From: UBA5536 sp964592595
GTDB taxonomy: Bacteria > Bacteroidota > Bacteroidia > Bacteroidales > F082
Length of the DNA: 64,000 nt
Direction: 5' to 3'
Assembly (NCBI GenBank): GCA_964592595.1
Contig: CAZQFH010000010.1
Location: forward strand, 1 to 64,000
Shown: in pieces, positions 1 to 9,581 of the stretch
Numbering within the stretch: the first letter of the stretch is position 1
Layout of the letters: each line of letters opens with the position of its first letter
Translations under genes and position numbers: made by a program
Notes under the pieces: generated by a model
What the model was told of the DNA's origin: nothing
What the model saw: the letters and a program-made list of their open reading frames with translations, nothing else
Database searches by the model: none

Positions 1-140
1 GCATTTTCCGACAAATCGCCCTTATCCCTTGCTTCTGCGATCATCTGCGATATCTTGGGGCGTTCCTTAAGCATTAACTCCTCTAACTCATCCTTGAGCT
101 TTTGCAGTCCCTCCTGTGTAAAATACTTTGTTTCAGACAT
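1..140 (-). CDS. greA: Transcription elongation factor GreA, N-terminal part (runs off the window)
   Basis: The reverse strand from the ATG at 140 reads 46 codons to the window edge without a stop. The product starts MSETKYFTQEG and ends with the GreA signature EARDKGDLSENA, in the N-terminal coiled coil that reaches into the RNA polymerase secondary channel. The acidic Asp and Glu of DLSEN are the residues that help the polymerase cleave backtracked RNA. GreA releases stalled elongation complexes in the cytoplasm. Only about 30 percent of the usual ~157-residue protein is visible. The start fits other Bacteroidota GreA proteins. Confidence 0.93.
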   Translation of the reverse strand, partial: MSETKYFTQEGLQKLKDELEELMLKERPKISQMIAEARDKGDLSEN

Positions 141-178
141 AACAATAGTTTTTTAAATAAATAAACCCAGCCTGCATT

Positions 179-191
179 AACCAGACTGGTT
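179..191. repeat. 13-base palindrome in the greA leader region
   Basis: AACCAG-A-CTGGTT is a perfect 6-base dyad around one central base, 39 bases before the greA start. It could be an operator half-site pair or a small leader hairpin. Nothing else supports a function. Confidence 0.3.
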
Positions 192-248
192 TAGAATACT
201 TTCCTTACAATAAACAATCGTGTTGTGTGGTGCTAATTTTATAATAGA

Positions 249-276
249 AAAGACCCTTAACACAATAAGGGCCTTT
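249..276 (-). terminator. Stem-loop upstream of greA, possible second terminator or attenuator
   Basis: CCCTTA (254-259) pairs with TAAGGG (266-271) around a 6-base loop. The stem extends past one mismatch with AAAG (249-252) and CTTT (273-276). Read leftward it is followed by TCTTTTCTATT-like T-rich sequence. It lies between the end of the PorV-family gene and greA, behind a stronger hairpin at 373-402, so it is either a backup terminator or an attenuator in the greA leader. Confidence 0.5.
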
Positions 277-372
277 CTTTTGCAAAGATAAAACTTTTAA
301 TTCCTATTCGCTAATTACTGCTAATTTTTATATTTTTTTGGCTGTGAGTACTCCTATTTTCAGAAGGTAAAA

Positions 373-402
373 GGATCAGCAGGAAAAACTTCCTACTGAT
401 CC
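373..402 (-). terminator. Rho-independent-type terminator of the PorV-family cassette
   Basis: A 13-base stem (373-385 with 390-402, one mismatch) closes a 4-base loop. It begins 20 bases beyond the stop codon at 422-424. On the reverse strand it is followed by TTTTACCTT. It probably ends the leftward TonB receptor / T9SS protein / PorV transcript. Confidence 0.75.
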
Positions 403-421
403 CTTATCCGTTTTGCCTTAT

Positions 422-1489
422 TTAGAAGCTTATTTTGGCTCCAATAGTGTGGGTTCCGCTGAAATGATCTGTATCCCTGTAAGAATAATCAACAGCAAAT
501 ACTGAACCATTCTCTTTGTTTAGTGGCACCTGAACCGAAAGTCCCAAACTCAGACCTTTGGTTACATTGGTACGATCAACGCTTTCGATATCGTCCCAAA
601 TGCCATCTTCGTAAGTATAACCGGCACGAAGCATCAGATATTCCTTCAACGAAAACTCACCACCAACTGTTATTTGGTCTTTGGTAAATGAGTTCGAGGT
701 GAAGTTACCACCAAGCGTGAAACGGTAATTATTCTCGAAAAGGAAATCGTAAGCTGCTGCGATTGATAGCTGTGTAGGCAACTCAAAAGCTTCCTGACGC
801 TGCTCCAGCGTAAACTGTGTTTCCTGGCCGGGAATAAATGCTTTAAGGGATAAACCGTCTCCAGAGAACTTCATGGTAGGTCCGATATTCTTTAGCGTAA
901 TACCAAAGTGGATATTTTCCTGAGTTCCGGTAACGTATTGAATACCTGCATCAATGGCTACACCTTGCGCACTCATGTCTGAAATGCTTTCGGAGATAAT
1001 CTTCATCACAAATCCTGCATGGATGCTATTTGAGAATGACTTTGCATATGAAAGGCTAATATTCAATAAATTGGGGGAGAAATTACCCAATCCGCCATCA
1101 GGATATTCAGTTGTGGTAATAGGAATATCGCCAAAGTTCATACTCATAACAGCAAGCCCTAAAGCCCCTGTTTCGCCAACTCTCTGGGTTAAGCCAAAAG
1201 AGAAAACGTTAACATCGGAACCCTTGAGCCAGGTGGTGTGTGAGAAGATCAACTCGGTCTTTTTAGTAAAAGCAGTTCCACCCACATTACTCCAGATTCC
1301 TTCGAGGCCTTTGATACTGGCCATTCCGGCATTGCCCCATCCTGTGCTGCGAGCCCATGGGTTAATCAAAAGCTCAGATGCACCAGCCTGACCAGACCTG
1401 TCTTTGTTTCCTGCGAATGTTTCCAAACCAGACAATCCAATCAGGATTGCCAGGCTAACTGCGGTTATGGTTCTATAAAAAGTATTCAT
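422..1489 (-). CDS. PorV/PorQ-family outer membrane protein
   Basis: 355 residues with a cleavable signal peptide (about 1-26). The mature part shows the start typical of the PorV/PorQ family: ASELLINPWARSTGWGNAGM, then a conserved GIWSNVGGTAFTKKTEL segment. The rest is amphipathic strands of a FadL-like beta barrel ending in ISF, a usual C-terminal barrel signal. PorV proteins shuttle or attach T9SS cargo at the cell surface, and paralogues often sit beside one dedicated cargo. The next gene upstream (1526-5130) encodes a large exported protein with a T9SS-like C-terminus, and before it lies a TonB receptor, so a partner role for that cargo is likely. The gap to the upstream gene is 36 bases and one transcript is expected. 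It may be a paralogue and not the housekeeping PorV. Confidence 0.8.
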   Translation of the reverse strand: MNTFYRTITAVSLAILIGLSGLETFAGNKDRSGQAGASELLINPWARSTGWGNAGMASIKGLEGIWSNVGGTAFTKKTELIFSHTTWLKGSDVNVFSFGLTQRVGETGALGLAVMSMNFGDIPITTTEYPDGGLGNFSPNLLNISLSYAKSFSNSIHAGFVMKIISESISDMSAQGVAIDAGIQYVTGTQENIHFGITLKNIGPTMKFSGDGLSLKAFIPGQETQFTLEQRQEAFELPTQLSIAAAYDFLFENNYRFTLGGNFTSNSFTKDQITVGGEFSLKEYLMLRAGYTYEDGIWDDIESVDRTNVTKGLSLGLSVQVPLNKENGSVFAVDYSYRDTDHFSGTHTIGAKISF

Positions 1490-1525
1490 AATCTATCTTT
1501 TATTTCTGGTTCGCATTTCAAATTA

Positions 1526-4164
1526 TTAGAAAGTATTCAGGTCAATTGGTCGCATTGAGCCAAACCATTTAATGACGCGCTCGCCATCTTCTGACTTGAT
1601 GTGAATCAAATAAACTCCACTTGCAATAGGCACGCCGGCAAAGTTTTTCAAATCCCAGTCGATCGATGTTTTTGGCTCATCCTTTTTGTATTGACGAATC
1701 CTGGTCCCGCTCATATTGTAGATTGTAATCACACACTGCTCGGGCAGGTTTGTGATTTTAACCCGATTATCGAGTGCATTCCTTTCGTAGGAAGAATAAG
1801 CATAATATGGATTCGGTACCACATTAATCAGATCGAGATCAGTTTCAAGCTTTTCAGGATCGCGGTACTCAGTTGCAATACCTTTTGTGTTAAATGAATA
1901 GCTGGGATAGAAACGATTTACATCCATTCCCTCATATATGGTATCCAATTGCTGGCTGGAGTAATAACGCTCATAAGGCTTAGCAATACGGATGCGAATT
2001 CGGGCTTCATTACTCAACCACTCTTCACCCTGCACTGCCATCGGCATTCCAACATACATTATAGAAGTGAAGAAGTAATTGGTAACGAATGGGAATTGTG
2101 TATTGTACAAGGTATCGAGCACACTGTGAGCATAGTGACCAGCATCGTAAGCAGGTGATTTAAACTCAATACTTAATTGAGAGAAGTTATAATAATCATG
2201 ACCCATGATGTAAACATAGTGTTTTCCACCCATCAAAGCCTGTCCACCAACATTTGAGAAAATATTGGGATCAAAGAACTGTTCTATGTCAAGATTTTTT
2301 GCCGGGGGATTAAACAACATATCACGACCGTTTTGTGCGGATAAGTATGAATCCTCACCAAACATGATATTCAGGCGTTCACCAGTTTCAATATTGATAG
2401 CATATCCTGGAAACCAGCCCATACCGTAACTGGCAATGTAATTCGGATCGTTTGGATTATCACTGGGCTCAAGATCCATAGCATCCGCAGGGTTACCATC
2501 TTTATCCACTGAAGGTGCTCGGCGCAATCCAAAGCGATTGGCATTTCCTTCGGCAAGTGCCTGATCGTATGACATCTCAAGTACCGGACTACGTGTCCAT
2601 TTCGATTGATCCGGAGTGAGTACGATATCGATACTGGCAATTTTATCTAATCGGTTAGCATTCTTTGAATCTTCACTAAAAGCAGGGCCTACAGTACTCT
2701 GAACAGATCCTTGTCCAATATTATTGGCAAAAGACGTCATTGAATAAGGTGCCCAAGTTCCGTTAAGTATCTTTTCATAGGCTTCGCCCGGATCCCAAGG
2801 TCTGTCAGGGTCAGTCGACATCTGCCAGTCATCATTGCGCGGGTTTTCCTGGTCTTTATTGGTTCCTGAACGAATCCAGTCCAAAGCAAGTCCCGGAATA
2901 TCTTCATCCCTGATACCATCAAGCCACCTCCTTGAACTGTCGGCATAAATAATAGATGATTCGATAAAGCCATTATTATCTGCAAGAATACGATACATAT
3001 TCTTGTTATCATTGTTTTGTCCAACTCTGTAAGGACCTGGTTTGTAGGGTTGTTCGATGGTAATTGAAATACCACGATCAAGGAATAGCTGCTCATTAGC
3101 CTGAAGCGTAGTAGTATCTGAAAAATACGTTTCACCAGTACCAAGATCAGTAAGCTGCCAATTGGAAACATATTTACTGGCCGTGTCACCTTGAATATCA
3201 GCTTCGCCAGCCACATTGAACAAGCGGACAAATTTCAAAGTATCAAAACTCAGTTCATATTCAGCACTTACAACATTAAGCGGATCAATAACTTTTACAT
3301 CCAACGGTCCGTGTCCCTCTTTGTAAGTTGGGTTGTAAGCAATAGGATAGGTTGGGCTGCCAAACAAATTAGTTTCGCTTGCAGGCTCTTTGCTTAAAAT
3401 TTCATCAACCACATCCTCTTTAAATTCAAGGTTCATTCCACCATTACCATTACCTGAAAGGCGCGTGATTTCAGGCCCATCACCATAATCAGCCTGAGCT
3501 AAAACACCATTCACAATTTTGTGTGGAATAGCCGTGTAAGTCCTAATGTTCTTACGACCAGCCAAATAAGGTGTTTTTTGACCAAGAAGCCCATTTAAAA
3601 CAGCAGGTTCCTGAGAATACGGCATATACTCGTTATAAGCATATGCAATGGCCATAAAATAATACTGTTTGTGATTTATAAGTCTCACATCACCGGTTGC
3701 AAAGGCATCCTGTGTAAGCGTAAAGGAATGCTGCAAACCATCATCTCCTCCAACAACCTCCACAACAGGAACATTAGCCCCAATGATATCGTCATAGTAG
3801 AAGTTAACCAGTTTGCTCACGCCATTACTCTTATCAAATTGCGCAACCAATCTTACCTTATCAGGATCCTGCAAGCTTTCAACACCAACAGAGGCATCCC
3901 TTAACTGGAAGATTTGATAACCTTCGAAGCGATACAGTGAGTCGCTGCGCTCTTCCGGATTATCAGGATTTGGCTGAGGAATATTGGGATCAAATTCCTG
4001 ATAATCTTCACCAAAGTTATTAGAAGAAGGTGAATTTGAAATATATACGATCAGTTCTCTGTCGAGCTCCTGGAAGCTAAGATCAGGTGCATTAGGGCCA
4101 TCAATAACTTTGAAACAGTTATCAAACAAAGCCTGAGCTTTATCATCAACACGACGAAGCAATT
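1526..4164 (-). CDS. Large exported protein with T9SS/FlgD-like C-terminal domain, C-terminal part (5' end in assembly gap)
   Basis: The reading frame is open from the gap edge to the stop at 1526 and encodes about 879 residues. The product is rich in Asp, Asn and Tyr and looks extracellular. The last ~95 residues hold NVVPNPYYAYSSYE, then VKITNLP, IYNMSGTRIRQY, DWDLKN and GVYLIHI, the pattern of a FlgD-like / T9SS type A sorting domain, followed by a short tail (KWFGSMRPIDLNTF). The apparent start at 4162 is a TTG inside the gene and is an artefact of the gap. The N-terminal half is the fragment at 4265-5130; the two halves are in different frames only because the gap length is arbitrary. 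Catalytic motifs were not recognised. It sits between a TonB receptor and a PorV-family protein, which suggests a surface complex. Confidence 0.8.
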
Positions 4165-4264
4165 NNNNNNNNNNNNNNNNNNNNNNNNNNNNNNNNNNNN
4201 NNNNNNNNNNNNNNNNNNNNNNNNNNNNNNNNNNNNNNNNNNNNNNNNNNNNNNNNNNNNNNNN
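4165..4264. other. Assembly gap of 100 N
   Basis: Exactly 100 unknown bases interrupt the T9SS-type protein gene. The round number is a scaffolding convention, so the true distance is unknown. Reading frame 4051-5148, translated through the N run, turns to nonsense after the gap, as expected if the real gap length differs. Confidence 0.98.
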
Positions 4265-5130
4265 GCACGAATTTCAAGCCCGATAGCAGCACCACCTGAT
4301 TCGGTGTGGATATTTCCTTTGTCGTTAAAGACCCACCATAAGGTCTGGTCGCCTTTGATCACCTGGTCAGCCAAAATTGAACCCACAATTGAACCTTCTA
4401 TTGACTCATCCATAGTGGGTGTTTTGGTATTACACAAGCTGTTATCAATATCATAGTAAGGATAATCACCAGCCAACGGATTATACTCGCCGTCACCATC
4501 TATATCATAAAAAGGTGCCAGGTAAAAACTTTGATTCTTTGAAACATCGCCATGAGCTGGCCATTCAAGTATCTCAGTAGGAATATTATAGTCATCACTC
4601 GGGATAAATGCTCCTGTAACAGGATCTGTATTGGCTAAATATTCATCTACCATTGCACGGGTCATCTTAAAATGACGGTCGTAGGCTGCACAAACATTTT
4701 CGTCAATAGCAGCTGTACCATCAATGGTAAGTGGTCCGGTCCAGAAGTCGTTACCATCCTGACGGAACCTAACCGCAGCAAGTTTCAGCTGGTTATTAAT
4801 ATCCAAGCCACCAATCCAGAGGGATCCGGCAAACAACGAAGTTGCTGAACCATTTTTAGGGATAAAATATTTTGAGCCAGTACCACCGGGTAAATCCCAC
4901 CACATATCACCTCCGGCATTAATACGTGCACGCACATTATTAATATCGAGCCATTCGAATGATGAAGATGGAGAACAACCGGCAGTAGTTTGTTTTAGGC
5001 CGCTCGGGGCAGCTTTCCCATTGGGAAGCAGACGCTCGCGCGCCCAACCCTGATTTACAATAAGGAAGATAAAAAGGGCTGCAAAGAGCAATCGGGAACT
5101 ATTTTTCATGGGTAAATAATTTTTTTTCAT
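4265..5130 (-). CDS. Large exported protein, N-terminal part (3' end in assembly gap)
   Basis: About 288 residues before the gap. The ATG at 5130 gives MKKNYLPMKNSS followed by a hydrophobic stretch ending NQGWA, a good signal peptide; an ATG at 5148 would add six residues and one at 5109 would remove seven. The mature part contains WDLPGGTGSKYF, SLWIGGLDINNQLKLAAVRF and FYDIDGDGEYNPLAGDYPYYDID, the last an acidic segment that looks calcium-binding. This N-terminal layout is common in large Bacteroidota surface proteins of unknown function. The TonB receptor stop codon lies about 30 bases upstream, so the genes are co-transcribed. It continues in the fragment ending at 1526. Confidence 0.8.
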
Positions 5131-5160
5131 ATTGAAAGTTTCTTGCATTCCTGAATCGTT

Positions 5161-8100
5161 TTAGAAGTTAAAGATTACACCAACACGAATCTGACGTGGC
5201 GAGCTGTAATTACCAGGTGCATTAACATATAATCCATAAAGTTCGCGGAAGGCGATAGGATCAGTTTGGTTATTGATCTGACGCTGCCATTCAGGAGCCG
5301 ACAAGTAACCGTCATCATCCGGGTTTCCTGTAGCAGAATAAACACCCAGTACATTTTTGGTATCCAATAGGTTAAGCACCTGCAAATATACATTGAGGAA
5401 AGCAGGACGTTTTTCGCCGTCTTTGCTGCCAAAATTCAAATCAATGTCTTTATCAACACGCAAATCAAGACGGAACTGCCATGGCAAACGAGATCCAAAA
5501 TATGAACCATCGAGCAAACGGCTACCACCAGAAATAGGCGAAATTACATTACGCGATGCAGTGTATGGTGTTCCGGAACCTCCAAGTACCGTTAAGGTGA
5601 AACCAGTATTATTTAACAATTGAACCGGTGCTTTGTCTTTCTTTTCACGTCTGATAACTGGTCCATTGTATTCTTTACCTTTTCCATAACGATAGTCCAG
5701 TAAAATATTAAACTGGTGACGTCTGTCCCAAGGCATTGCAATGGTTGAACGGAGGTTAGGCAATCCGGCAGCAACAAGGGCAGCTGCAGTTGTAGTTGAA
5801 GCACCTGTTGCGTTAGCAAACTGCAAAGTATAGCTGGCACGTAAACGAGTGTTGCTCGTACGACGTAAATCATACTCAACCGTTAAACCCTTTACTGTAC
5901 CAAAGTCAAGGTTATTAAATGAAGTGTAATCTTTAGGATATGCGCCGTTGAAACGGTAAATCTGAATCATGTCGCGCATCTCACGATAGAAAGAGGTGAA
6001 AGTGATTGAGGAAGAATTGGTAAGCTTTTGTGTAAAGCCCAATTCATAGTCAATTGTTTGAGATGGTCTGAGTGAAGGATTATTAATCACTGAACCAATA
6101 TTTTCGAAGAAGTAATAAGTTGCCGGGTTGGAGAACAAATTACTTGTTGGGCGCTGTGTTAAAACATCATAATGAGCAAAGAACAAAGCCTCGTCGGAGA
6201 TAGGGAAAGAGAATGAAATACGGGGCATCACACTTAATTGTGGTTCATAATCCTTAAAGGAACTGATATCAACGCGTTGCTGATCAGGGTTGAACAAATA
6301 AGGAGAAATACCAGAACCTGCATCAAGAATTGTTGGATCCTGAATTTCAGCACCATCGGCATTATACCAGGTGTTCTCGGAGCGATATCCCACAATGCGT
6401 GACGGATCATCTACTTTATCCACATAAACAACGTAATCACTTCCAATACCGGCCGGATGACTCACCGGCTGGCCTTTAATTGAAGTAACCTCTCCAGCCG
6501 AACGGGCATTGTAGAGCAAATAAGGATCATTCAATACTTTCTGGTTTGCATCGAAACGGTCAACACGCACACCTACATTAAAGATGAGGTCGCGGAAAGC
6601 AAATTTATCCTGAATATAACCAGCGATGTAAACCGGTTGGAAAGCACCAACAGGACGCGTAAACATGCCATTTTCGTCGCGGGCAGTAAAGAAATCCTCG
6701 AAGCTGGGTTGTGCATCAAGTCTCTTGCCTGTATAATCATATCCCGAAAATGTAGTATAGTAATTACCATCATTCAACAACTCATCCGGACTGAACATAC
6801 TGATGTCAAATAATTCTGAACCAGCGCTAATCGTTCTGAGATTTCCATCTTTATCGTAATATTCAATGGTGTTGTTGTTAAAGTCATAAGAGTCAATATT
6901 GATATAGTCAAGTCCGTCAGCCGGCAGGCCAAGTTTGGTGCGCAGATTTTGGTCGAAAGTACGCTGTGAAAGTTCATCATACCTTCTGTAATACATAATG
7001 GTGTCAACAATACCATCATAACCAACCACAAAAGGATTGTCTTTATCCAGCTCGATCAGATGGAAATTCGTTAAACCACGCATCAAAGTCCAGAGTCCGG
7101 TAGGACCATAATTTACATAGCGATTTGTGCGTTGCTCGTACTGAACACCTAATTTAATTTCGTGATTTCCGATGTCCATAGATCCAGCGATATTGACACT
7201 AAACTGGTCATTGTCATTAAACCCATAACCACTTTGATTTGTGCCAGGAGCCTGATACAAACCATAGAATGCCTGGGGTGAGTTACCATTAACCAAACCA
7301 CCACCAAGCTGAATCTGGGTCAAGTTCTCGAAGTGTTCGTCAGGTTGTCCGGCGTAAGTATCAAAATAGCTTGTTGTATAATTTGCAACAAGTGGATTAA
7401 TATCATAAGGTGTCCAGCTTACAAGTGTATCAAAATCCCATGAATTCAATACCCAAACATCATTATAAAACTGTCCGTTTACGGTATCACTTCCCAACTC
7501 GAAAGTAGGTGTTTTATAAACCTGAAACTTACCAATATAACCATATTTAAAGAGGTCGTCCCAATGATTCGGATCTCCATAGGTATTTTTCTCACGGGTA
7601 TAATCGGCCTGAATAGAGTAATAAATATTCTTTACTAGCGAATTGCTTTCGTTATCTGTTGGGAAACGTTGTGTAAAACGTCCGAAAACACGCCAGGTAT
7701 TGTTATCAAAACGTGTGTTTTTGTCGTAGTTAAAGAAAGAGCCAGAGTAGCTGAAAGCATTTCCTTCTGATTTATTAAAGGTTCCACCAACAGAAAGGTT
7801 AATAGTTTCGGTTGTTCTGATATTTATATTACCTGAAAGGTTAACGCCGTAACGATCTGTGTTCATCGAGCTTTTGGTATGAATCATATCCGAAGCTCTT
7901 ACAAACTCACCATTACGAAAAGTACCGGTTCCGGTGCCTGATGGCCTCAACGGATCAGCAGAAATACTGGCCAAAGCAGCGTCAGTAGCCCTGTAATATC
8001 CTAATCCTGAAATACGTCCGTCACGGTTATAATTGATATCACCCGCGATGAAGAATCCAAGTAATGCGGTTTCTTGCTTTTTGCCTTTAAGCAGAGGACC

Positions 8101-8865
8101 CTGAATATTAAAGCCAAGCCTGTTGCTGCCATAAGCATCAAGTAGTTCAGATGTTTCAAGTTCAACACCTGCTCCAAACTTACGTGAAGGTCCTTTTGTT
8201 GTAACATTGATAATACCACCAGTAGCATCACCATACTGTGCAGGAGTTCCACCAAGAATCACATCAACCTGTTCGATAGCCGACTGTGGCACGCTTCCTG
8301 AACCGATAACGCGCACACCATCGATATAAACGGCTGTTGCATCAGAACGGGCACCACGAACGTTGCCCCGCTCACCATCTTGTGAAAACACACCCCCAAC
8401 TGTTGCAGCAACAGCATCAGCTGACCGGTTAGGCATTTTCTTAATCTCCTCAGAAGTTACTGATGCACCAGAGGTTGTCTGGTCTTTGGAAATCAACGGC
8501 ACCTTGTATTCAATAATTTCTACAGTCTCAAGGTTAATTGATGAGCCAGACATTTCGATATCATAAAAGGTGATTTTGTTACCCGGAATATTAATTCCAG
8601 TAATTGTAACCGGATTGTACCCCACAAAAGTGGCTTTCAAATCATATTTCCCGGGAGGAATCGGGTTAATAACATAGTTTCCGTCAAAATCTGAGGTAGC
8701 ACCACCCACTACCGTTCCGCCATTTTCGAGTACGATATTGGCGAATGGGATGGGTTCCCGGTTGTCTTTTTCGTAAACTTTACCTTGTAATCTTCCTTGC
8801 TGAGCTAATGCTAATGTCCACGACGTTAACACTATACACAGAGTTAACAGTAAATTTTTCAACAT
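5161..8865 (-). CDS. TonB-dependent receptor with carboxypeptidase-regulatory-like N-terminal domain
   Basis: 1234 residues. Signal peptide 1-21 (ending LALA), then a CarboxypepD_reg-like beta-sandwich (about 25-110: GRLQGKVYEKDNREPIPFAN, FDGNYVINPIPPG). The plug domain spans about 130-235, with AVAATVGGVFSQDGERGNVRGARSDATAVYIDG split over its core, plus GGTPAQYGDATGGIINVTTK. The remainder is a 22-stranded-type outer membrane barrel ending GVIFNF, with the terminal Phe of barrel proteins. It moves a ligand across the outer membrane with TonB energy. It lacks a SusD partner and the SusC-type STN domain, and is followed by a T9SS-type protein and a PorV-family protein, so it is not a classical glycan importer. 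The substrate is unknown. A promoter candidate lies at 8914-8945. Confidence 0.9.
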   Translation of the reverse strand: MLKNLLLTLCIVLTSWTLALAQQGRLQGKVYEKDNREPIPFANIVLENGGTVVGGATSDFDGNYVINPIPPGKYDLKATFVGYNPVTITGINIPGNKITFYDIEMSGSSINLETVEIIEYKVPLISKDQTTSGASVTSEEIKKMPNRSADAVAATVGGVFSQDGERGNVRGARSDATAVYIDGVRVIGSGSVPQSAIEQVDVILGGTPAQYGDATGGIINVTTKGPSRKFGAGVELETSELLDAYGSNRLGFNIQGPLLKGKKQETALLGFFIAGDINYNRDGRISGLGYYRATDAALASISADPLRPSGTGTGTFRNGEFVRASDMIHTKSSMNTDRYGVNLSGNINIRTTETINLSVGGTFNKSEGNAFSYSGSFFNYDKNTRFDNNTWRVFGRFTQRFPTDNESNSLVKNIYYSIQADYTREKNTYGDPNHWDDLFKYGYIGKFQVYKTPTFELGSDTVNGQFYNDVWVLNSWDFDTLVSWTPYDINPLVANYTTSYFDTYAGQPDEHFENLTQIQLGGGLVNGNSPQAFYGLYQAPGTNQSGYGFNDNDQFSVNIAGSMDIGNHEIKLGVQYEQRTNRYVNYGPTGLWTLMRGLTNFHLIELDKDNPFVVGYDGIVDTIMYYRRYDELSQRTFDQNLRTKLGLPADGLDYINIDSYDFNNNTIEYYDKDGNLRTISAGSELFDISMFSPDELLNDGNYYTTFSGYDYTGKRLDAQPSFEDFFTARDENGMFTRPVGAFQPVYIAGYIQDKFAFRDLIFNVGVRVDRFDANQKVLNDPYLLYNARSAGEVTSIKGQPVSHPAGIGSDYVVYVDKVDDPSRIVGYRSENTWYNADGAEIQDPTILDAGSGISPYLFNPDQQRVDISSFKDYEPQLSVMPRISFSFPISDEALFFAHYDVLTQRPTSNLFSNPATYYFFENIGSVINNPSLRPSQTIDYELGFTQKLTNSSSITFTSFYREMRDMIQIYRFNGAYPKDYTSFNNLDFGTVKGLTVEYDLRRTSNTRLRASYTLQFANATGASTTTAAALVAAGLPNLRSTIAMPWDRRHQFNILLDYRYGKGKEYNGPVIRREKKDKAPVQLLNNTGFTLTVLGGSGTPYTASRNVISPISGGSRLLDGSYFGSRLPWQFRLDLRVDKDIDLNFGSKDGEKRPAFLNVYLQVLNLLDTKNVLGVYSATGNPDDDGYLSAPEWQRQINNQTDPIAFRELYGLYVNAPGNYSSPRQIRVGVIFNF

Positions 8866-8913
8866 ACCATGTAATTTTATGTTATACTACTCTTTATGTG
8901 CGTTAAAGGCCGG

Positions 8914-8945
8914 TAAAGATAGAAATAATTCATTTTACTATCCAA
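8914..8945 (-). promoter_or_regulatory. Candidate Bacteroidota-type promoter for the TonB receptor cassette
   Basis: On the reverse strand TTG (8945-8943), 21 bases, then TATCTTTA (8921-8914), one base off the TAnnTTTG consensus. The start codon is 49 bases downstream. Based on consensus only. Confidence 0.4.
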
Positions 8946-8995
8946 GAAAAACAGACATACTAAGCTAAAAAAGTTCTCAATAGCTTAACAAATCC

Positions 8996-9433
8996 TTAAG
9001 CGTAAGGTCTTTCTAATACTGCCTGATAGATGATCGCCCTGCGTAAATCGAGAGGAGGATGATCTAATGTTTTTTCTAAAGTCTCTGGTTCTATACTATT
9101 CTTTACCGAATTTTCTCTTATTGTTTCTCCTTTTGCAATTTGCTCTTCCTGTTCCTTCATGAATAAATCCTCCAATGATTGGTAGGCCATACCAACCTCT
9201 GGTTCAGACGATTCCAGATCAATTGTGCTTTCTTGTTCACCCACCTCCTGAAATACCGTTTGTGGCTTCTCTCCTAACATCTCCGACAAAATATCCTCAA
9301 AAGATCTGCCCCTTGATTCCTTGGTTTCGCTCGTTTGCTGGTTTTGTGCTGCAGCTTTCTTTTTCTGATTACCTTTTATAACACTAAAAACCAACCAAAT
9401 AATTCCAATTAAAATGTAAATATAATCTTCCAT
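8996..9433 (-). CDS. Small single-pass membrane protein, unknown function
   Basis: 145 residues: one transmembrane helix at about 4-20 (YIYILIGIIWLVFSVI), a basic KGNQKKK stop-transfer segment, then an acidic, low-complexity linker. The end, DLRRAIIYQAVLERPYA, resembles a C-terminal motif (DLRxAxIYxxILxRPY) that I recall from small Bacteroidota membrane proteins. The topology is probably N-out with a long cytoplasmic tail whose last 20 residues could be a binding peptide. I do not recognise a function. The gene is isolated, 147 bases downstream of the LytTR regulator, with its own candidate promoter near 9500 (weak). Confidence 0.75.
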   Translation of the reverse strand: MEDYIYILIGIIWLVFSVIKGNQKKKAAAQNQQTSETKESRGRSFEDILSEMLGEKPQTVFQEVGEQESTIDLESSEPEVGMAYQSLEDLFMKEQEEQIAKGETIRENSVKNSIEPETLEKTLDHPPLDLRRAIIYQAVLERPYA

Positions 9434-9581
9434 AGGGCATTTCAGGTGCTGGTTAAGAAGGCTAAAAGTAATAAAAGAAATATACTTTCGGCCATCGAAA
9501 ATAAGAAAACGGCTGTTATTTTCAAGTTTAAGGGTTTTATTATACTCGTTATTTCCTTATTTAATAGCATGTTACAGCTGT

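Noticed and set aside
4051..4264. Continuation of the N-terminal fragment's frame through the N run
   Set aside because: After the gap this frame yields low-quality residues, while the other frame is clearly coding. It is an artefact of arbitrary gap length.
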